A stretch of DNA of 64,000 bases. Source: Bifidobacterium pseudolongum subsp. pseudolongum DSM 20099. GTDB lineage: Bacteria > Actinomycetota > Actinomycetes > Actinomycetales > Bifidobacteriaceae. Every line of letters begins with the position of its first letter. Positions within the stretch are counted from its first letter, which is position 1. Shown here one piece after another: positions 32,347 to 41,298 of this stretch. Made by a program: the position numbers and the translations under genes. Location: the NCBI RefSeq assembly GCF_000771225.1, contig NZ_JDTZ01000002.1, forward strand, positions 124,001 through 188,000, written 5' to 3'. The notes under the pieces are model-generated. The model was not told where the DNA came from, did not search any database, and saw only the letters and a list, made by a program, of their open reading frames with translations.

Positions 32347-35300
32347 GTGGTTTTCCGCGTCTATGTAGAGAAGAAACCCGGATTCGATGTCGAGGCCCAG
32401 CAGCTGACGAACGAGCTGCGCACCATCCTTGGCATCCGCACCCTCAAGGGCGTCCGACTCGTCAACCGGTATGACGTCGAGGGCATTGACGAACAGCTCT
32501 TCGAGCAGGTCGTGCCCACGGTGTTCAGCGAACCGCAGTCAGACAACGTGAGTTTTGACCTGCCGGATTTCGGCGAGAACGCCGTGTTCGCCGTGGAGTA
32601 CCTGCCCGGCCAGTTCGACCAGCGCGCCGATTCGGCGAGCGAGTGCATCCAGCTCATCAGCCAAGGCGAACGCCCCACCGTGCGCACCGCGACCGTCTAC
32701 GCGCTCGATGGCGAGTTGAACACACCCGACGTGGACGCGGTGAAACATTACGTGATCAATCCGGTCGAAGCACGCGAGGCGGGCCTCGAGACGAAAGACA
32801 CGCTCACCGCGCAGGTGCCCACCCCGGGCAAGGTCGAGGTGATCGACGGGTTCCGCGCGATGGAGACCGAGCAGATGGAGCGGTTCATCGCGGACCGCGG
32901 TCTGGCGATGGATGTGGCCGACCTCGAATTCTGCCGCCGGTATTTCGAGGAGGATGGCCGCGACCCGACCATCACCGAGATCCGTGTGATCGACACCTAT
33001 TGGTCCGACCACTGCCGCCACACCACGTTCGGCACACAACTCGACTCGGTGACGATCGACGACGCCGTGGTACAGGCCGCATTCGAGCGCTATCTGGCGA
33101 TGCGCGACGAACTGGGCCGCTCCGACCGCCCGGTCACCCTGATGGACATGGGCACGATCGGCGCCAAGTGGCTCAAGGCCAATGGCGTGATGACCGGCCT
33201 CGACGAGTCCGAAGAGATCAACGCGTGCACCGTCAAGGTGAAGGTCGATGTGAACGGCGAAGACGAGGATTGGCTGTTCCTCTTCAAGAACGAGACGCAC
33301 AACCACCCCACCGAGATCGAACCGTTCGGTGGCGCGGCCACCTGCATCGGCGGCTGCATCCGCGACCCGCTCTCGGGCCGCGCCTACGTGTATCAGGCAA
33401 TGCGCGTCACAGGCGCTGCTGACCCGCACACGCCGGTCGATGAGACGCTTGAGGGCAAGCTCCCCCAGCGCAAACTCGTCACCACGGCGGCCCACGGCTA
33501 TTCGTCGTACGGCAACCAGATCGGTCTGGCCACCGGCCAAGTCAACGAGATCTACCATCCCGGCTATGTGGCCAAGCGCATGGAGGTCGGCGCGGTCGTC
33601 GCGGCCACTCCCGCCGACCATGTGCGCCGTGAGACCCCGGCCCCGGGCGACAAGATCATCCTGCTGGGCGGCCGCACGGGCCGCGACGGCATCGGTGGCG
33701 CCACCGGTTCGTCGAAGGCGCACAATGTCGAATCGCTCGAGCTTGACGGCGCCGAGGTGCAGAAAGGCAACGCGCCCGTGGAGCGCAAGCTGCAGCGCCT
33801 GTTCCGCCGGGGCGACGCCACGCGCCTGATCAAGCGGTGCAACGACTTCGGTGCGGGCGGCGTCTCCGTGGCCGTGGGCGAGATCGCCGACGGCCTGGAC
33901 GTGGACCTGAACAAGGTGCCGAAGAAATACGAGGGCCTCGACGGCACCGAACTGGCAATTTCCGAATCCCAGGAACGCATGGCCGTCGATGTGGCCGCCG
34001 AGGACGTGGACGAGTTCCTGCGCTACGCCCAGGAAGAGAACCTCGAGGCTGTGGTGATCGCCACCGTGACCGAGGACCCGCGCATGGTGATGCGTTGGAA
34101 TGGCGACGAGATCGTCAACCTCTCCCGTGAGTTCCTCTCATCGAACGGCGCCGACAAGCACCAGGACGCCCATGTTGCGCAACAGGGCACCTATGCGACG
34201 CCGTTCAACGAAGGCACACTCGCCGAGCGGTTGGATGCGATGCTCAACGACATCAACGTGGCTTCCAACAAGGGTCTTGCCGAACGCTTCGATTCCACAA
34301 TCGGCGCCGGTACCGTACTGATGCCGTTCGGTGGCCGTGAACAGCTCACCGCGCCAATGGCCATGGTGGCGAAGCTCCCAGTGTTCGGCGAGACGACAAC
34401 GGCATCAGCCATGGCATGGGGCTTCAACCCGTACATCATGGAGCGCAACCAATTCACCGGCGCATACCTTTCTGTCGTGGAATCGCTCGCCAAGCTCGTG
34501 GCCGCCGGCTTCGAGCATGAAAAGGCGTACCTGAGCTTCCAGGAATACTTCGAGAAGCTGCGCGACGAACCCGACCGTTGGGGCAAGCCGGTCGCCGCCG
34601 TGCTGGGCGCGCTCATGGCCCAGGTCGACCTGGGTGCGGGCGCGATCGGCGGCAAGGATTCCATGTCCGGCTCGTTCGAGGACCTGGATGTGCCGCCCAC
34701 GCTGATTTCGTTCGCCGTGGCGGTCGGCGACATGCGCCGCGCCACCTCCCCCGAGTTCAAGGCGCCGGGCCACCGTGTGGTCCGCATCGCCCCCGTGTAC
34801 CATGCCGATGGCCTGACACCGGACAAGGACGGCCTGCTCGAGGCCTTCTCCACGGTCGAACAGCTCGTGGACTTCCATGACGCGGTGGCTATCTCCACCC
34901 CGGGCTATGGCGGCACCGCCGAAGCGCTGTTCCGCATGACGCTCGGTAACCACATCGGTGTGCGTTTGGTCGACGCGATCAGCGTCGACGACCTGTTCGC
35001 CCCGGCATACGGTTCGTTCATCGTCGAACTCGCCGATGACGCGAAGATCCCCGCCACGTCGAACCTCGTGGAGATCAGCGAAATCGGCGAAACGACCGAG
35101 GACTACACCTTCCATGCCGCTGGCGAGGATTTCGCCCTCGCGCCGCTGCAGGAGACATGGGAAAGCGCGCTTGAAGACGTGTTCCCCTACCGCCACACCG
35201 AACACCAGACCGACGAACTCGTGGAGACCGTGGTCTTCGACGCCGGCCGGCGCGCACCGTACACCGGACCGAAGATCGCCAAGCCGCGCGTGGTGATCCC

Positions 35301-36078
35301 GGTGTTCCCGGGCAACAACTGCGAATACGACACCGCCGCCGCGTTCGAGCGTGCTGGCGCGGAGGTCACGACGCTCATCGTCAACAACCTCACCCCGCAG
35401 TCCGTCACCGAATCGACGCAGGCGCTCGTCGAGCAGATTGGTCGCAGCCAGATCGTCATGATCCCCGGCGGTTTCTCGGGCGGCGACGAACCGGATGGTT
35501 CGGCGAAGTTCATCACCGCGTTCTTCCGCGCGCCCGCGGTCACCGAAGCCGTGCGCGATCTGCTCAAGAACCGCGATGGCCTCATGCTCGGCATCTGCAA
35601 TGGCTTCCAGGCCCTCATCAAGCTGGGTCTTGTGCCGTACGGCGACATCGTGCCGATGACCGACGAGTGCCCCACGCTCACGTTCAACGAGATCGGCCGC
35701 CACCAGAGCCGCCTTGTGCGCACGCGCATCGCGTCGAACCTCTCCCCCTGGCTTGCCAAGACCCAGGTGGGTGACGTGCACACCGTGGCGATCTCGCACG
35801 GCGAGGGCCGGTTCGTGGCGAGCCCCGACCTGCTCACGCAGCTTGCCACCAACGGCCAGATCGCCACGCAGTATGTGAGCGAAGACGGTGTGCCGAATAT
35901 GAACCTTGCGGTAAACCCGAACGGTTCGATGATGGCGGTTGAAGGCATCACGAGCCCCGACGGGCATGTGTTCGGCAAGATGGGCCATTCCGAGCGCTCG
36001 GGCAACGGCCTGTATGTGAATGTGCCGGGCAACACCTACCAACCGATCTTCGAGGCGGGTGTGGAATACTTCGCGTAA
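32347..36078 (+). CDS. purL: FGAM synthase, one-chain PurL
   Basis: A 1243-residue large-type enzyme that converts FGAR and glutamine to FGAM. The first 70 or so residues form the PurS-like domain (VFRVYVEKKPGFDVEAQQL). A linker and two synthetase halves follow (KNETHNHPTEIEPFGGAATC, GGKDSMSG). The C-terminal glutaminase domain (about 980-1243) starts PRVVIPVFPGNNCEYDTAAA, with catalytic Cys in MLGICNGFQALI and His-Glu in VAISHGEGRF. The start codon is GTG at 32347, with GAAGGAA upstream. Actinobacteria more often have separate PurS/Q/L, and the fused form is known in bifidobacteria. Ends in a strong hairpin. Confidence 0.97.
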   Translation: MVFRVYVEKKPGFDVEAQQLTNELRTILGIRTLKGVRLVNRYDVEGIDEQLFEQVVPTVFSEPQSDNVSFDLPDFGENAVFAVEYLPGQFDQRADSASECIQLISQGERPTVRTATVYALDGELNTPDVDAVKHYVINPVEAREAGLETKDTLTAQVPTPGKVEVIDGFRAMETEQMERFIADRGLAMDVADLEFCRRYFEEDGRDPTITEIRVIDTYWSDHCRHTTFGTQLDSVTIDDAVVQAAFERYLAMRDELGRSDRPVTLMDMGTIGAKWLKANGVMTGLDESEEINACTVKVKVDVNGEDEDWLFLFKNETHNHPTEIEPFGGAATCIGGCIRDPLSGRAYVYQAMRVTGAADPHTPVDETLEGKLPQRKLVTTAAHGYSSYGNQIGLATGQVNEIYHPGYVAKRMEVGAVVAATPADHVRRETPAPGDKIILLGGRTGRDGIGGATGSSKAHNVESLELDGAEVQKGNAPVERKLQRLFRRGDATRLIKRCNDFGAGGVSVAVGEIADGLDVDLNKVPKKYEGLDGTELAISESQERMAVDVAAEDVDEFLRYAQEENLEAVVIATVTEDPRMVMRWNGDEIVNLSREFLSSNGADKHQDAHVAQQGTYATPFNEGTLAERLDAMLNDINVASNKGLAERFDSTIGAGTVLMPFGGREQLTAPMAMVAKLPVFGETTTASAMAWGFNPYIMERNQFTGAYLSVVESLAKLVAAGFEHEKAYLSFQEYFEKLRDEPDRWGKPVAAVLGALMAQVDLGAGAIGGKDSMSGSFEDLDVPPTLISFAVAVGDMRRATSPEFKAPGHRVVRIAPVYHADGLTPDKDGLLEAFSTVEQLVDFHDAVAISTPGYGGTAEALFRMTLGNHIGVRLVDAISVDDLFAPAYGSFIVELADDAKIPATSNLVEISEIGETTEDYTFHAAGEDFALAPLQETWESALEDVFPYRHTEHQTDELVETVVFDAGRRAPYTGPKIAKPRVVIPVFPGNNCEYDTAAAFERAGAEVTTLIVNNLTPQSVTESTQALVEQIGRSQIVMIPGGFSGGDEPDGSAKFITAFFRAPAVTEAVRDLLKNRDGLMLGICNGFQALIKLGLVPYGDIVPMTDECPTLTFNEIGRHQSRLVRTRIASNLSPWLAKTQVGDVHTVAISHGEGRFVASPDLLTQLATNGQIATQYVSEDGVPNMNLAVNPNGSMMAVEGITSPDGHVFGKMGHSERSGNGLYVNVPGNTYQPIFEAGVEYFA

Positions 36079-36107
36079 TGGCGGTATAGCCTGCGGAAAC
36101 TACAACT

Positions 36108-36141
36108 GATGCGGCCGGCTCGTGATGGAGCCGGCCGCATC
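36108..36141 (+). terminator. Terminator after purL
   Basis: A perfect 14-bp stem GATGCGGCCGGCTC/GAGCCGGCCGCATC with 6-base loop GTGATG, followed by TTTGATT. Starts 30 bases after the purL stop. Confidence 0.85.
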
Positions 36142-36266
36142 TTTGATTGTGAGGTGGGTACCATTGCGCACAACGGCGTGTTACTACCCTATCTTTCACT
36201 TCGTTTGTTGGAATTACACGAATGTAGGGGTTTGTCTGGCCAGGTGCCCACCCCACAATCAAAGAT
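36139..36266. repeat. 128-base element bounded by 24-base inverted repeats
   Basis: Bases 36139-36162 and 36243-36266 are inverted copies matching at 22 of 24 positions. A second, inner pair (CCCTATCTTT near 36187 and AAAGATAGGG at 36261) overlaps the right arm. The left arm shares its first bases with the purL terminator. It lies in the gap between convergent purL and the SPFH gene. It could be a small non-autonomous mobile element or a large 3'-end hairpin. No flanking target duplication was evident. Confidence 0.5.
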
Positions 36267-36338
36267 AGGGGGCTGGATGTGTAGCGACCGCCCCAAGACT
36301 GCTTGCTACACGGTTACGACAGCTGATGTTGAGGCGTA

Positions 36339-37547
36339 TTACAGACCCAGAACCTGCTTCTTCTTGAGGTCAAATTCCTCCTGGGTGAGGATTCCGGCGT
36401 CAAGCAGCTCCTTGAGGCTCTTCAGTGTCTCCATCTGTTCCGCTACGGACATCGCGGGAGCCGGCGCAGGTTGCGACGCGGCTTGGGCGACTACCGGCTG
36501 TGCATCCGCTGCAGCGGCCATCGCATTCGCCGGATTCATCTGCTGGCCCGGCATCGCCCCGGTCATCGGGTTGACCCCCTGAGCGAAGCCGACCCCGAGC
36601 ATCATGCCGCCCATGTCGCCGAATCCGTTGTCTTGCACGCCTTGGGCGATTTTCTGCTGGGCGGCGATGTTCGACGCCTGCTGCGAGATGTTCTCGTACG
36701 CCGTCACATTCATGCGGTTCGACGAGTACTGCTTGACGAGTTCGCGCGATTCCGGCGTGAACTCGATGCTTTCGATGCCGATGCCCGCCAGATGGATGCC
36801 GAATCGTGACTCCCATGTACCCGCGTTTGTGGGGTCCTCGCTGATCGCGAGCGCGATTGCGTTCGCTTGGCTCGGCAACGCGGAGATACGGTATTCGTTG
36901 CTCAGCGAGTTGAGCGCGACCGAGAACGACTGCATGAATTCACTGAGCAGCTGCGACTTCGTTTTGGGGTCGTCGAAACTGATGTAGTCCACGTTCGGCG
37001 GTACGAATTGCCGGATGAACGCGGTCGGGTTCGTAATGCGCAACGACATCATGCCTCGTGCGCGAATGTCGAGATCGGTGTCGTAGAACTTGTCGTGGTA
37101 CATGAGCGGGGCCGGCGTGCCGAACTTGAGGCCGCGGATCTCGCGGAGGTTCACGAAGGCGACGCGCTTGTTCGCCACTGGTTCGCCGCCGTACTTGAAG
37201 CGTTCGCCGATCTGCCCGAAGATGGATTTGCCGATGCCGTCGCCCGCGAACACACTTTCGGTGCCGCCGGTGCGGTATTCGTACCCGCCGGACTCGGTGA
37301 TGATGCTTTCGATGCCCGACTGGTCGAAGATGAACGCGGCCGTGTTCTCAGGGACATAGATGCGCGACCCGTTGGAGATGACGGCATCGGAATGCTTGGT
37401 GTTCGACCCACGTCCTTGATTCGTTTCCTGATAGACACCCGGCATGAGTGCTACATGCTCATCGAATTGGCCGACCGTGATGATGTCGAGCCACTGATCG
37501 GCGAAGGTGCCGCCCAATGCGCCCGCGAATGCTTTGATCAATGCCAT
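36339..37547 (-). CDS. SPFH/Band-7 protein with C-terminal SHOCT domain
   Basis: A 402-residue protein of the virion-core-protein-like SPFH group (as B. subtilis YdjI). It begins MALIKAFAGALGGTFADQW. The SPFH region runs through about residue 240 (GSRIYVPENTAAFIFDQSG, FGTPAPLMYHDKFYDTDLDI, GIHLAGIGIESIEFTPESRE). A Gly/Met/Ala/Gln/Pro-rich linker follows (about 300-370), then a SHOCT domain (LKELLDAGILTQEEFDLKKK). Such proteins are thought to build membrane-associated scaffolds and often sit with zinc-ribbon partners. Here a GRAM-zinc-ribbon gene lies 37 bases upstream in the same direction, so an operon is likely. There is no N-terminal transmembrane segment. Confidence 0.82.
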   Translation of the reverse strand: MALIKAFAGALGGTFADQWLDIITVGQFDEHVALMPGVYQETNQGRGSNTKHSDAVISNGSRIYVPENTAAFIFDQSGIESIITESGGYEYRTGGTESVFAGDGIGKSIFGQIGERFKYGGEPVANKRVAFVNLREIRGLKFGTPAPLMYHDKFYDTDLDIRARGMMSLRITNPTAFIRQFVPPNVDYISFDDPKTKSQLLSEFMQSFSVALNSLSNEYRISALPSQANAIALAISEDPTNAGTWESRFGIHLAGIGIESIEFTPESRELVKQYSSNRMNVTAYENISQQASNIAAQQKIAQGVQDNGFGDMGGMMLGVGFAQGVNPMTGAMPGQQMNPANAMAAAADAQPVVAQAASQPAPAPAMSVAEQMETLKSLKELLDAGILTQEEFDLKKKQVLGL

Positions 37548-37584
37548 GGCTGCCTACTTCCCTCCATGCCTTACGGTGCGATAG

Positions 37585-38163
37585 TTACAGCTGACGCGAA
37601 GCAGTGCAATACTCACAGATGACTGTCTTCCCATGCCATCCAGTGAGTGTGGCGCCGCAGCCCGGGCATGATATACTCACTTTTTCAGCCACGACTTGCT
37701 GTGGGACTATTTTCTTGCTGAATGCTGTTGTGAACTGATTGGTGACACTACTCAATGCATTTGCAACGTCTGAGACCAATGTCTGCTTGGAACCGACCAA
37801 AGGGTTGGGGTCTCCTGTGATTTCCGCATTGAGCATGTTGACAAACGGTGCAAAATCTTCATATCGAGGGTCACTGAAGTGAATGACCCCATTCGACAAG
37901 TATGCTTTGCATTTATACCACGTATTATCTCGACTGTTCTTCGGCAGCTGCGTCACTTCAATGTGATCTATCGAGGAAAGTGGATATGAATACGAGTATT
38001 CCTCATCGGCACGGAACACATGAAGCTTCGCATAAGACAACACAAGACGTTTCGTTGTGATATAGACATGACCGGACTCGGAGATGCTCTTTATTTTATC
38101 ATCCCAAAATAAGCCATAGTCACCAATGATGGTTTCCCCATATTCGAGCTTAATTTCGTTCAT
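37585..38163 (-). CDS. GRAM/PH-like domain protein with C-terminal zinc ribbon
   Basis: A 192-residue cytosolic protein. Residues about 5-110 look like a GRAM/bacterial-PH beta domain (GHVYITTKRLVLSYAKLHVF, YPLSSIDHIEVTQL, KAYLSNGVIHFSDPRYEDF), a fold that binds lipids or membrane proteins. The C-terminus has a CPGCG...CEYC zinc-ribbon pair. I chose the ATG at 38163 (MNEIKLEYGE) because AGGAG lies six bases before it. It is followed closely by the SPFH gene, and the two probably act together at the membrane. Codon and base use are visibly more AT-rich than in the purine genes. The assignment is by pattern only. Confidence 0.65.
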   Translation of the reverse strand: MNEIKLEYGETIIGDYGLFWDDKIKSISESGHVYITTKRLVLSYAKLHVFRADEEYSYSYPLSSIDHIEVTQLPKNSRDNTWYKCKAYLSNGVIHFSDPRYEDFAPFVNMLNAEITGDPNPLVGSKQTLVSDVANALSSVTNQFTTAFSKKIVPQQVVAEKVSISCPGCGATLTGWHGKTVICEYCTASRQL

Positions 38164-38291
38164 GCTACTCCTCTCCATGCGCCTCGTTGCACATTGTTGC
38201 CTTCATCACCTAGCGGACCTTCACCACATGCTGTCACCTCTTCTGAAATCCGTGGGACACTCGGTGCGAATTCTGCAAAGAAGACGAAGGA

Positions 38292-38333
38292 TCAAGTCAG
38301 CGATTACACATTCGGACACAATCGCTGACTTGA
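38292..38333 (-). terminator. Hairpin between the repeat-bearing membrane gene and the GRAM gene
   Basis: Perfect 14-base arms TCAAGTCAGCGATT/AATCGCTGACTTGA around a 14-base loop, 20 bases past the stop of the gene to its right. Probably ends that transcript, leaving GRAM-SPFH with its own promoter. Confidence 0.7.
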
Positions 38334-38352
38334 CCGATCATTAGATGTCCTA

Positions 38353-39909
38353 TCAGGACTTGAATGCCGAAGCTTTCTTCATGTACCTATCCACATACTT
38401 CTGAATATCGAAATCCTTGCTGAAGAATTCGCTGTTAATATCTAGCCACGCGCTATAGGTATCAGATCGCATATCAAACCAATTCTCATAGAAGTCAGAA
38501 CGCGCGTCATACCAGTTCTCGTAGCATTCACTATGCACGTCATACCAAGCGCTGTAATCCTCATCTTCAGCTTTCTTGGCGTCGTCAGAGCGTTCAAGCA
38601 CACCCTCGTAATACTTGTCATTCATTTCCTCAAAGGCATCCTCATAGATGGAGTCCTCCAGATTTTTGAATTGATCTTCATACACATAGTCCTGATATTC
38701 TTCCATCACTGCATCGATCTCGTTGGAAGAAGCATTCTGCATGTTCTGAGCGATGTAGGTATAGAATTTACCGCTATTCTCGCCGATGCGCTGATACAGA
38801 TCAGCAGTACGGCTGTCTACATATGCATACCAGTCAGCGATTGCCTGCTTGTTCTGGTTGTACGAAGCATATGTATCTCCAACTTTCTCGAATGTGGCAT
38901 TGAGCTCATTATTGATGTCTGAAATCGCCGAATCAACATCCATGCCGATTGCAGTCAAAGCCTCACCTGCAGCGCCAGGCGCCTTGATATTATCCGTGGA
39001 TTGCGTGGTGTCATTGGCTGTGGATTCCGAAGACGATGGAGAGGGACTCTCCGACGGCTCTTCAGAACTTGAGGAGGATGGTTTGCTGCTTGAAGATGGT
39101 GAGGAGGAGGAAGATGACGAAGGCGTTTTTGCCGCAGTCGTTGTCATGGCCTTCGGCATATTCACACAGCCGAAGATGATGGCAAGCACTGATATACCTA
39201 CAGCTACACCGGAAAGGATGCGGTTCGCAAGATTCTTGTCAAGCATGAGCGAGGCATACAGCGAGAATCCTGAAAAGGCTAGTGAGACGATGCCGAGCAC
39301 CCATACCAGCCATGCCCCGGTCTTGGGAGTGAGCACAATAAGCAGAATCAGCGCAATCACAGATACAGCCAATGCGCCGATGGCCAGATAGAGCACCCAT
39401 GATGCGGGCTTCTTTGGTGTAGGTGTACCACCGCTTGCAGATTGGGCATTCCACGTCTGTTGAGTCAGCTGCGGCTGGGTTGCGTTCATCTGCTGCATCA
39501 TGAGCTCCCGGTTCAGTTCACCAAAGAAGACCATGGATTCCATCTGAAGGCTCGCTGTTGGCTGTCCTTGCGGAACGAACTGAACAACAGAGCCTGTCTG
39601 CACTCCCGGAACAACATGTACCATATACAAAACACCGTCGTTACGCGAAGCAACAGATGCGGTCTTAGCAACGTCATCGGCCATGATCAGCCCAAACGAC
39701 TGACTATGCATGAGCGCGTTCTTTACAGCTTGATAGACGTCTTCCACCGACTGAGGAAATTGCTGCGCGGGAATCTGCGGCAAAGACTGTGTTGCAGTGT
39801 CCGGCGTAGATGCGGCGCCAGTAGCCATTGCGACTGGTTGCTCAGCTGTGTCGAATGGCGTTTTTGTTGTGGGTCGCTCCGGCATTGGAGTGGGATCTGG
39901 AGTGGACAT
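38353..39909 (-). CDS. Membrane protein with Ser-rich linker and 11-residue aromatic repeats
   Basis: A 518-residue protein of unknown function. A Pro/Thr-rich N-terminus is followed by a globular part (about 50-135, SVEDVYQAVKNALMHSQSF, GVLYMVHVVPGVQTGSVVQF). Then come three hydrophobic segments (about 175-260: ASWVLYLAIGALAVSVIALI, the next starting GAWLVWVLGIVSLAFSG, and ILSGVAVGISVLAIIFG). A Ser/Pro-only linker (about 275-320) leads to an acidic helical tail. Near the C-terminus four 11-residue units repeat: SAWYDVHSECY, ENWYDARSDFY, ENWFDMRSDTY, SAWLDINSEFF. The layout suggests a cell-surface or membrane-sensor protein. It is AT-rich compared with core genes. Confidence 0.7.
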   Translation of the reverse strand: MSTPDPTPMPERPTTKTPFDTAEQPVAMATGAASTPDTATQSLPQIPAQQFPQSVEDVYQAVKNALMHSQSFGLIMADDVAKTASVASRNDGVLYMVHVVPGVQTGSVVQFVPQGQPTASLQMESMVFFGELNRELMMQQMNATQPQLTQQTWNAQSASGGTPTPKKPASWVLYLAIGALAVSVIALILLIVLTPKTGAWLVWVLGIVSLAFSGFSLYASLMLDKNLANRILSGVAVGISVLAIIFGCVNMPKAMTTTAAKTPSSSSSSSPSSSSKPSSSSSEEPSESPSPSSSESTANDTTQSTDNIKAPGAAGEALTAIGMDVDSAISDINNELNATFEKVGDTYASYNQNKQAIADWYAYVDSRTADLYQRIGENSGKFYTYIAQNMQNASSNEIDAVMEEYQDYVYEDQFKNLEDSIYEDAFEEMNDKYYEGVLERSDDAKKAEDEDYSAWYDVHSECYENWYDARSDFYENWFDMRSDTYSAWLDINSEFFSKDFDIQKYVDRYMKKASAFKS

Positions 39910-39947
39910 TTGACCGTTCCCTTCTTCATACTTTCTTCACATATAAC

Positions 39948-40008
39948 CGACAAAGCATTACAGGGTGATGCAGCAACACATCGCCGCATCACCCTGTAAT
40001 GCCTGTCG
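39948..40008 (-). terminator. Long hairpin after the 47-residue small gene
   Basis: 17-base perfect arms (39955-39971 and 39986-40002), extended by CGACA/TGTCG outside a few unpaired bases. It begins directly after the TGA of the small frame at 40009, on the minus strand, and is followed by TTTGTCGG. Confidence 0.75.
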
Positions 40009-40152
40009 TCAGTCGGCCTGTGTGGAAGAACCGTCAGGTCTTCCTTCGTGGTCGTCGACGCAGTGCACCTCGCCTTGTTGCTCCGGTTCTTGCACCGCAT
40101 CCTCGAACGCTCGTACACCGCGCAGTATCATGCCTGCCAATTGCGTAAACAT
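40009..40152 (-). CDS. Small 47-residue protein of unknown function
   Basis: On the minus strand, AGAGGAG sits six bases before an ATG at 40152 that opens 47 codons: MFTQLAGMILRGVRAFEDAV, then an acidic hydrophilic tail with CVDDHEG, ending SSTQAD. A long hairpin begins right after the stop. A good ribosome site, a short frame and an adjacent terminator together make a real small gene likely. The first 20 residues could form an amphipathic helix and the rest looks disordered. It precedes the repeat-bearing membrane gene in the same direction. It could be a membrane-active peptide or regulator. No family was recognised. Confidence 0.6.
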   Translation of the reverse strand: MFTQLAGMILRGVRAFEDAVQEPEQQGEVHCVDDHEGRPDGSSTQAD

Positions 40153-40401
40153 GACTGCACTCCTCTCTGACGAGACATTCCCTTGTACGCAACCGACCTT
40201 CGGCTACACAGCGAGCGGATGGCACCGCTCACAGGAACTCGTCATTAAGGGGCATGTTTTATTCGCGAATCAGCACTCCTTCCCCTACGCGATCCAGTGC
40301 GAAACAGTTGTAATGACGAGCGTTTCACGCTAGAACCATTCTCGAATCTTTGATTTATAGTGTCAATGACATAACATGATATAAATCTGAAATAAATGTG
40401 C
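40153..40401. other. Divergent AT-rich control region
   Basis: About 250 bases between the small minus-strand gene and the plus-strand XRE gene. It contains an inverted pair CTCGTCATTA (near 40238) and TAATGACGAG (40311-40320) about 63 bases apart, and an AT-rich stretch after 40340. Probably holds both promoters and regulator sites. Confidence 0.4.
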
Positions 40402-40414
40402 TATGTTTTATACC

Positions 40415-41113
40415 ATGGATACTATAAACGAGGCGAGTGCACAGGCGTGGAGAACCCGCCTGCGGGCATGTATGGACGAACGGGGGCTCACCCAGCTGGG
40501 ATTGGTCAGCGCGCTCAACCGCCAGTACCTCACGAAATACCACCAAAAAGACGTCAGCCGCTGGCTCAACACCGGCAATCGCACCACGAGCGGCGTCATC
40601 GGCTTCCCCAAGTACGAAACGATGTCCATTCTCGCGGATTTCTTCGGTGTGGATGTGGGGTATCTGACCGGCGAGACCGATGAGCGGAGTTTTAACCTGC
40701 AGCACGCATGCGATTACCTGAGTCTTGATGGATCTGCGATCAGCGCACTGCGCAAATGGATTCGCAAAGGCACAGGCAGCACCACAGATGACGGTAAAAA
40801 CCCCACTATGCGCAGCTACCGCGCGGACACACTTAACGAACTTTTCTCTTCCCCCGAATTTGGAACCATGGCAGCAAAACTGCTCACCTTGCATGAAATG
40901 TCCGCAATCTGGCAAACCAATCCCGAACGGTTCAGTTCGCTTATGGCCTCGCTCGCTTCAGACAGCGAACTTCCCGACGACCTGACATTTCAACTCATTC
41001 TCGGCGCGTTCTATGGCATGGCGAGCGAGTCATTCTCCGCGCTTCTAAGAAGTGCTTACCCAATTCCAAACGAACAGCAGTTCGAACAACTCATCATCGA
41101 ACATGATTCCTGA
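40415..41113 (+). CDS. XRE-family transcription regulator
   Basis: A 232-residue protein with an N-terminal helix-turn-helix (about 10-75: AWRTRLRACMDERGLTQLGL, KDVSRWLNTGN, FPKYETMSILADFFGVDVGY). The C-terminal part is unlike known effector domains. No Shine-Dalgarno sequence precedes the ATG at 40415 or the in-frame ATG at 40403. TATGTT at 40402-40407 is placed as a -10 so that RNA would begin at 40415, which points to a leaderless message. The AT-rich upstream region and the divergent small gene suggest local regulation. The next gene in the same direction begins 186 bases on. Confidence 0.75.
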   Translation: MDTINEASAQAWRTRLRACMDERGLTQLGLVSALNRQYLTKYHQKDVSRWLNTGNRTTSGVIGFPKYETMSILADFFGVDVGYLTGETDERSFNLQHACDYLSLDGSAISALRKWIRKGTGSTTDDGKNPTMRSYRADTLNELFSSPEFGTMAAKLLTLHEMSAIWQTNPERFSSLMASLASDSELPDDLTFQLILGAFYGMASESFSALLRSAYPIPNEQQFEQLIIEHDS

Positions 41114-41298
41114 CCGGACATGAGCATTATCACATCAGTATGAGGCCGAGCCCCGCTCACACACAATCTCCTACGAACATTCACGGAAACATGCGTCATT
41201 CCAGCCTTGGCTTGCGATACCATGTCGATACATCAGATGGCTTATCGAATTCTCGGCAACGGGAAACAGGCCGATTCAGAAAGAGAGAGGACCGTGCC

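Noticed and set aside
34405-36042. 545-codon minus-strand frame across purL
   Set aside because: Shadow of purL with no recognisable motif.
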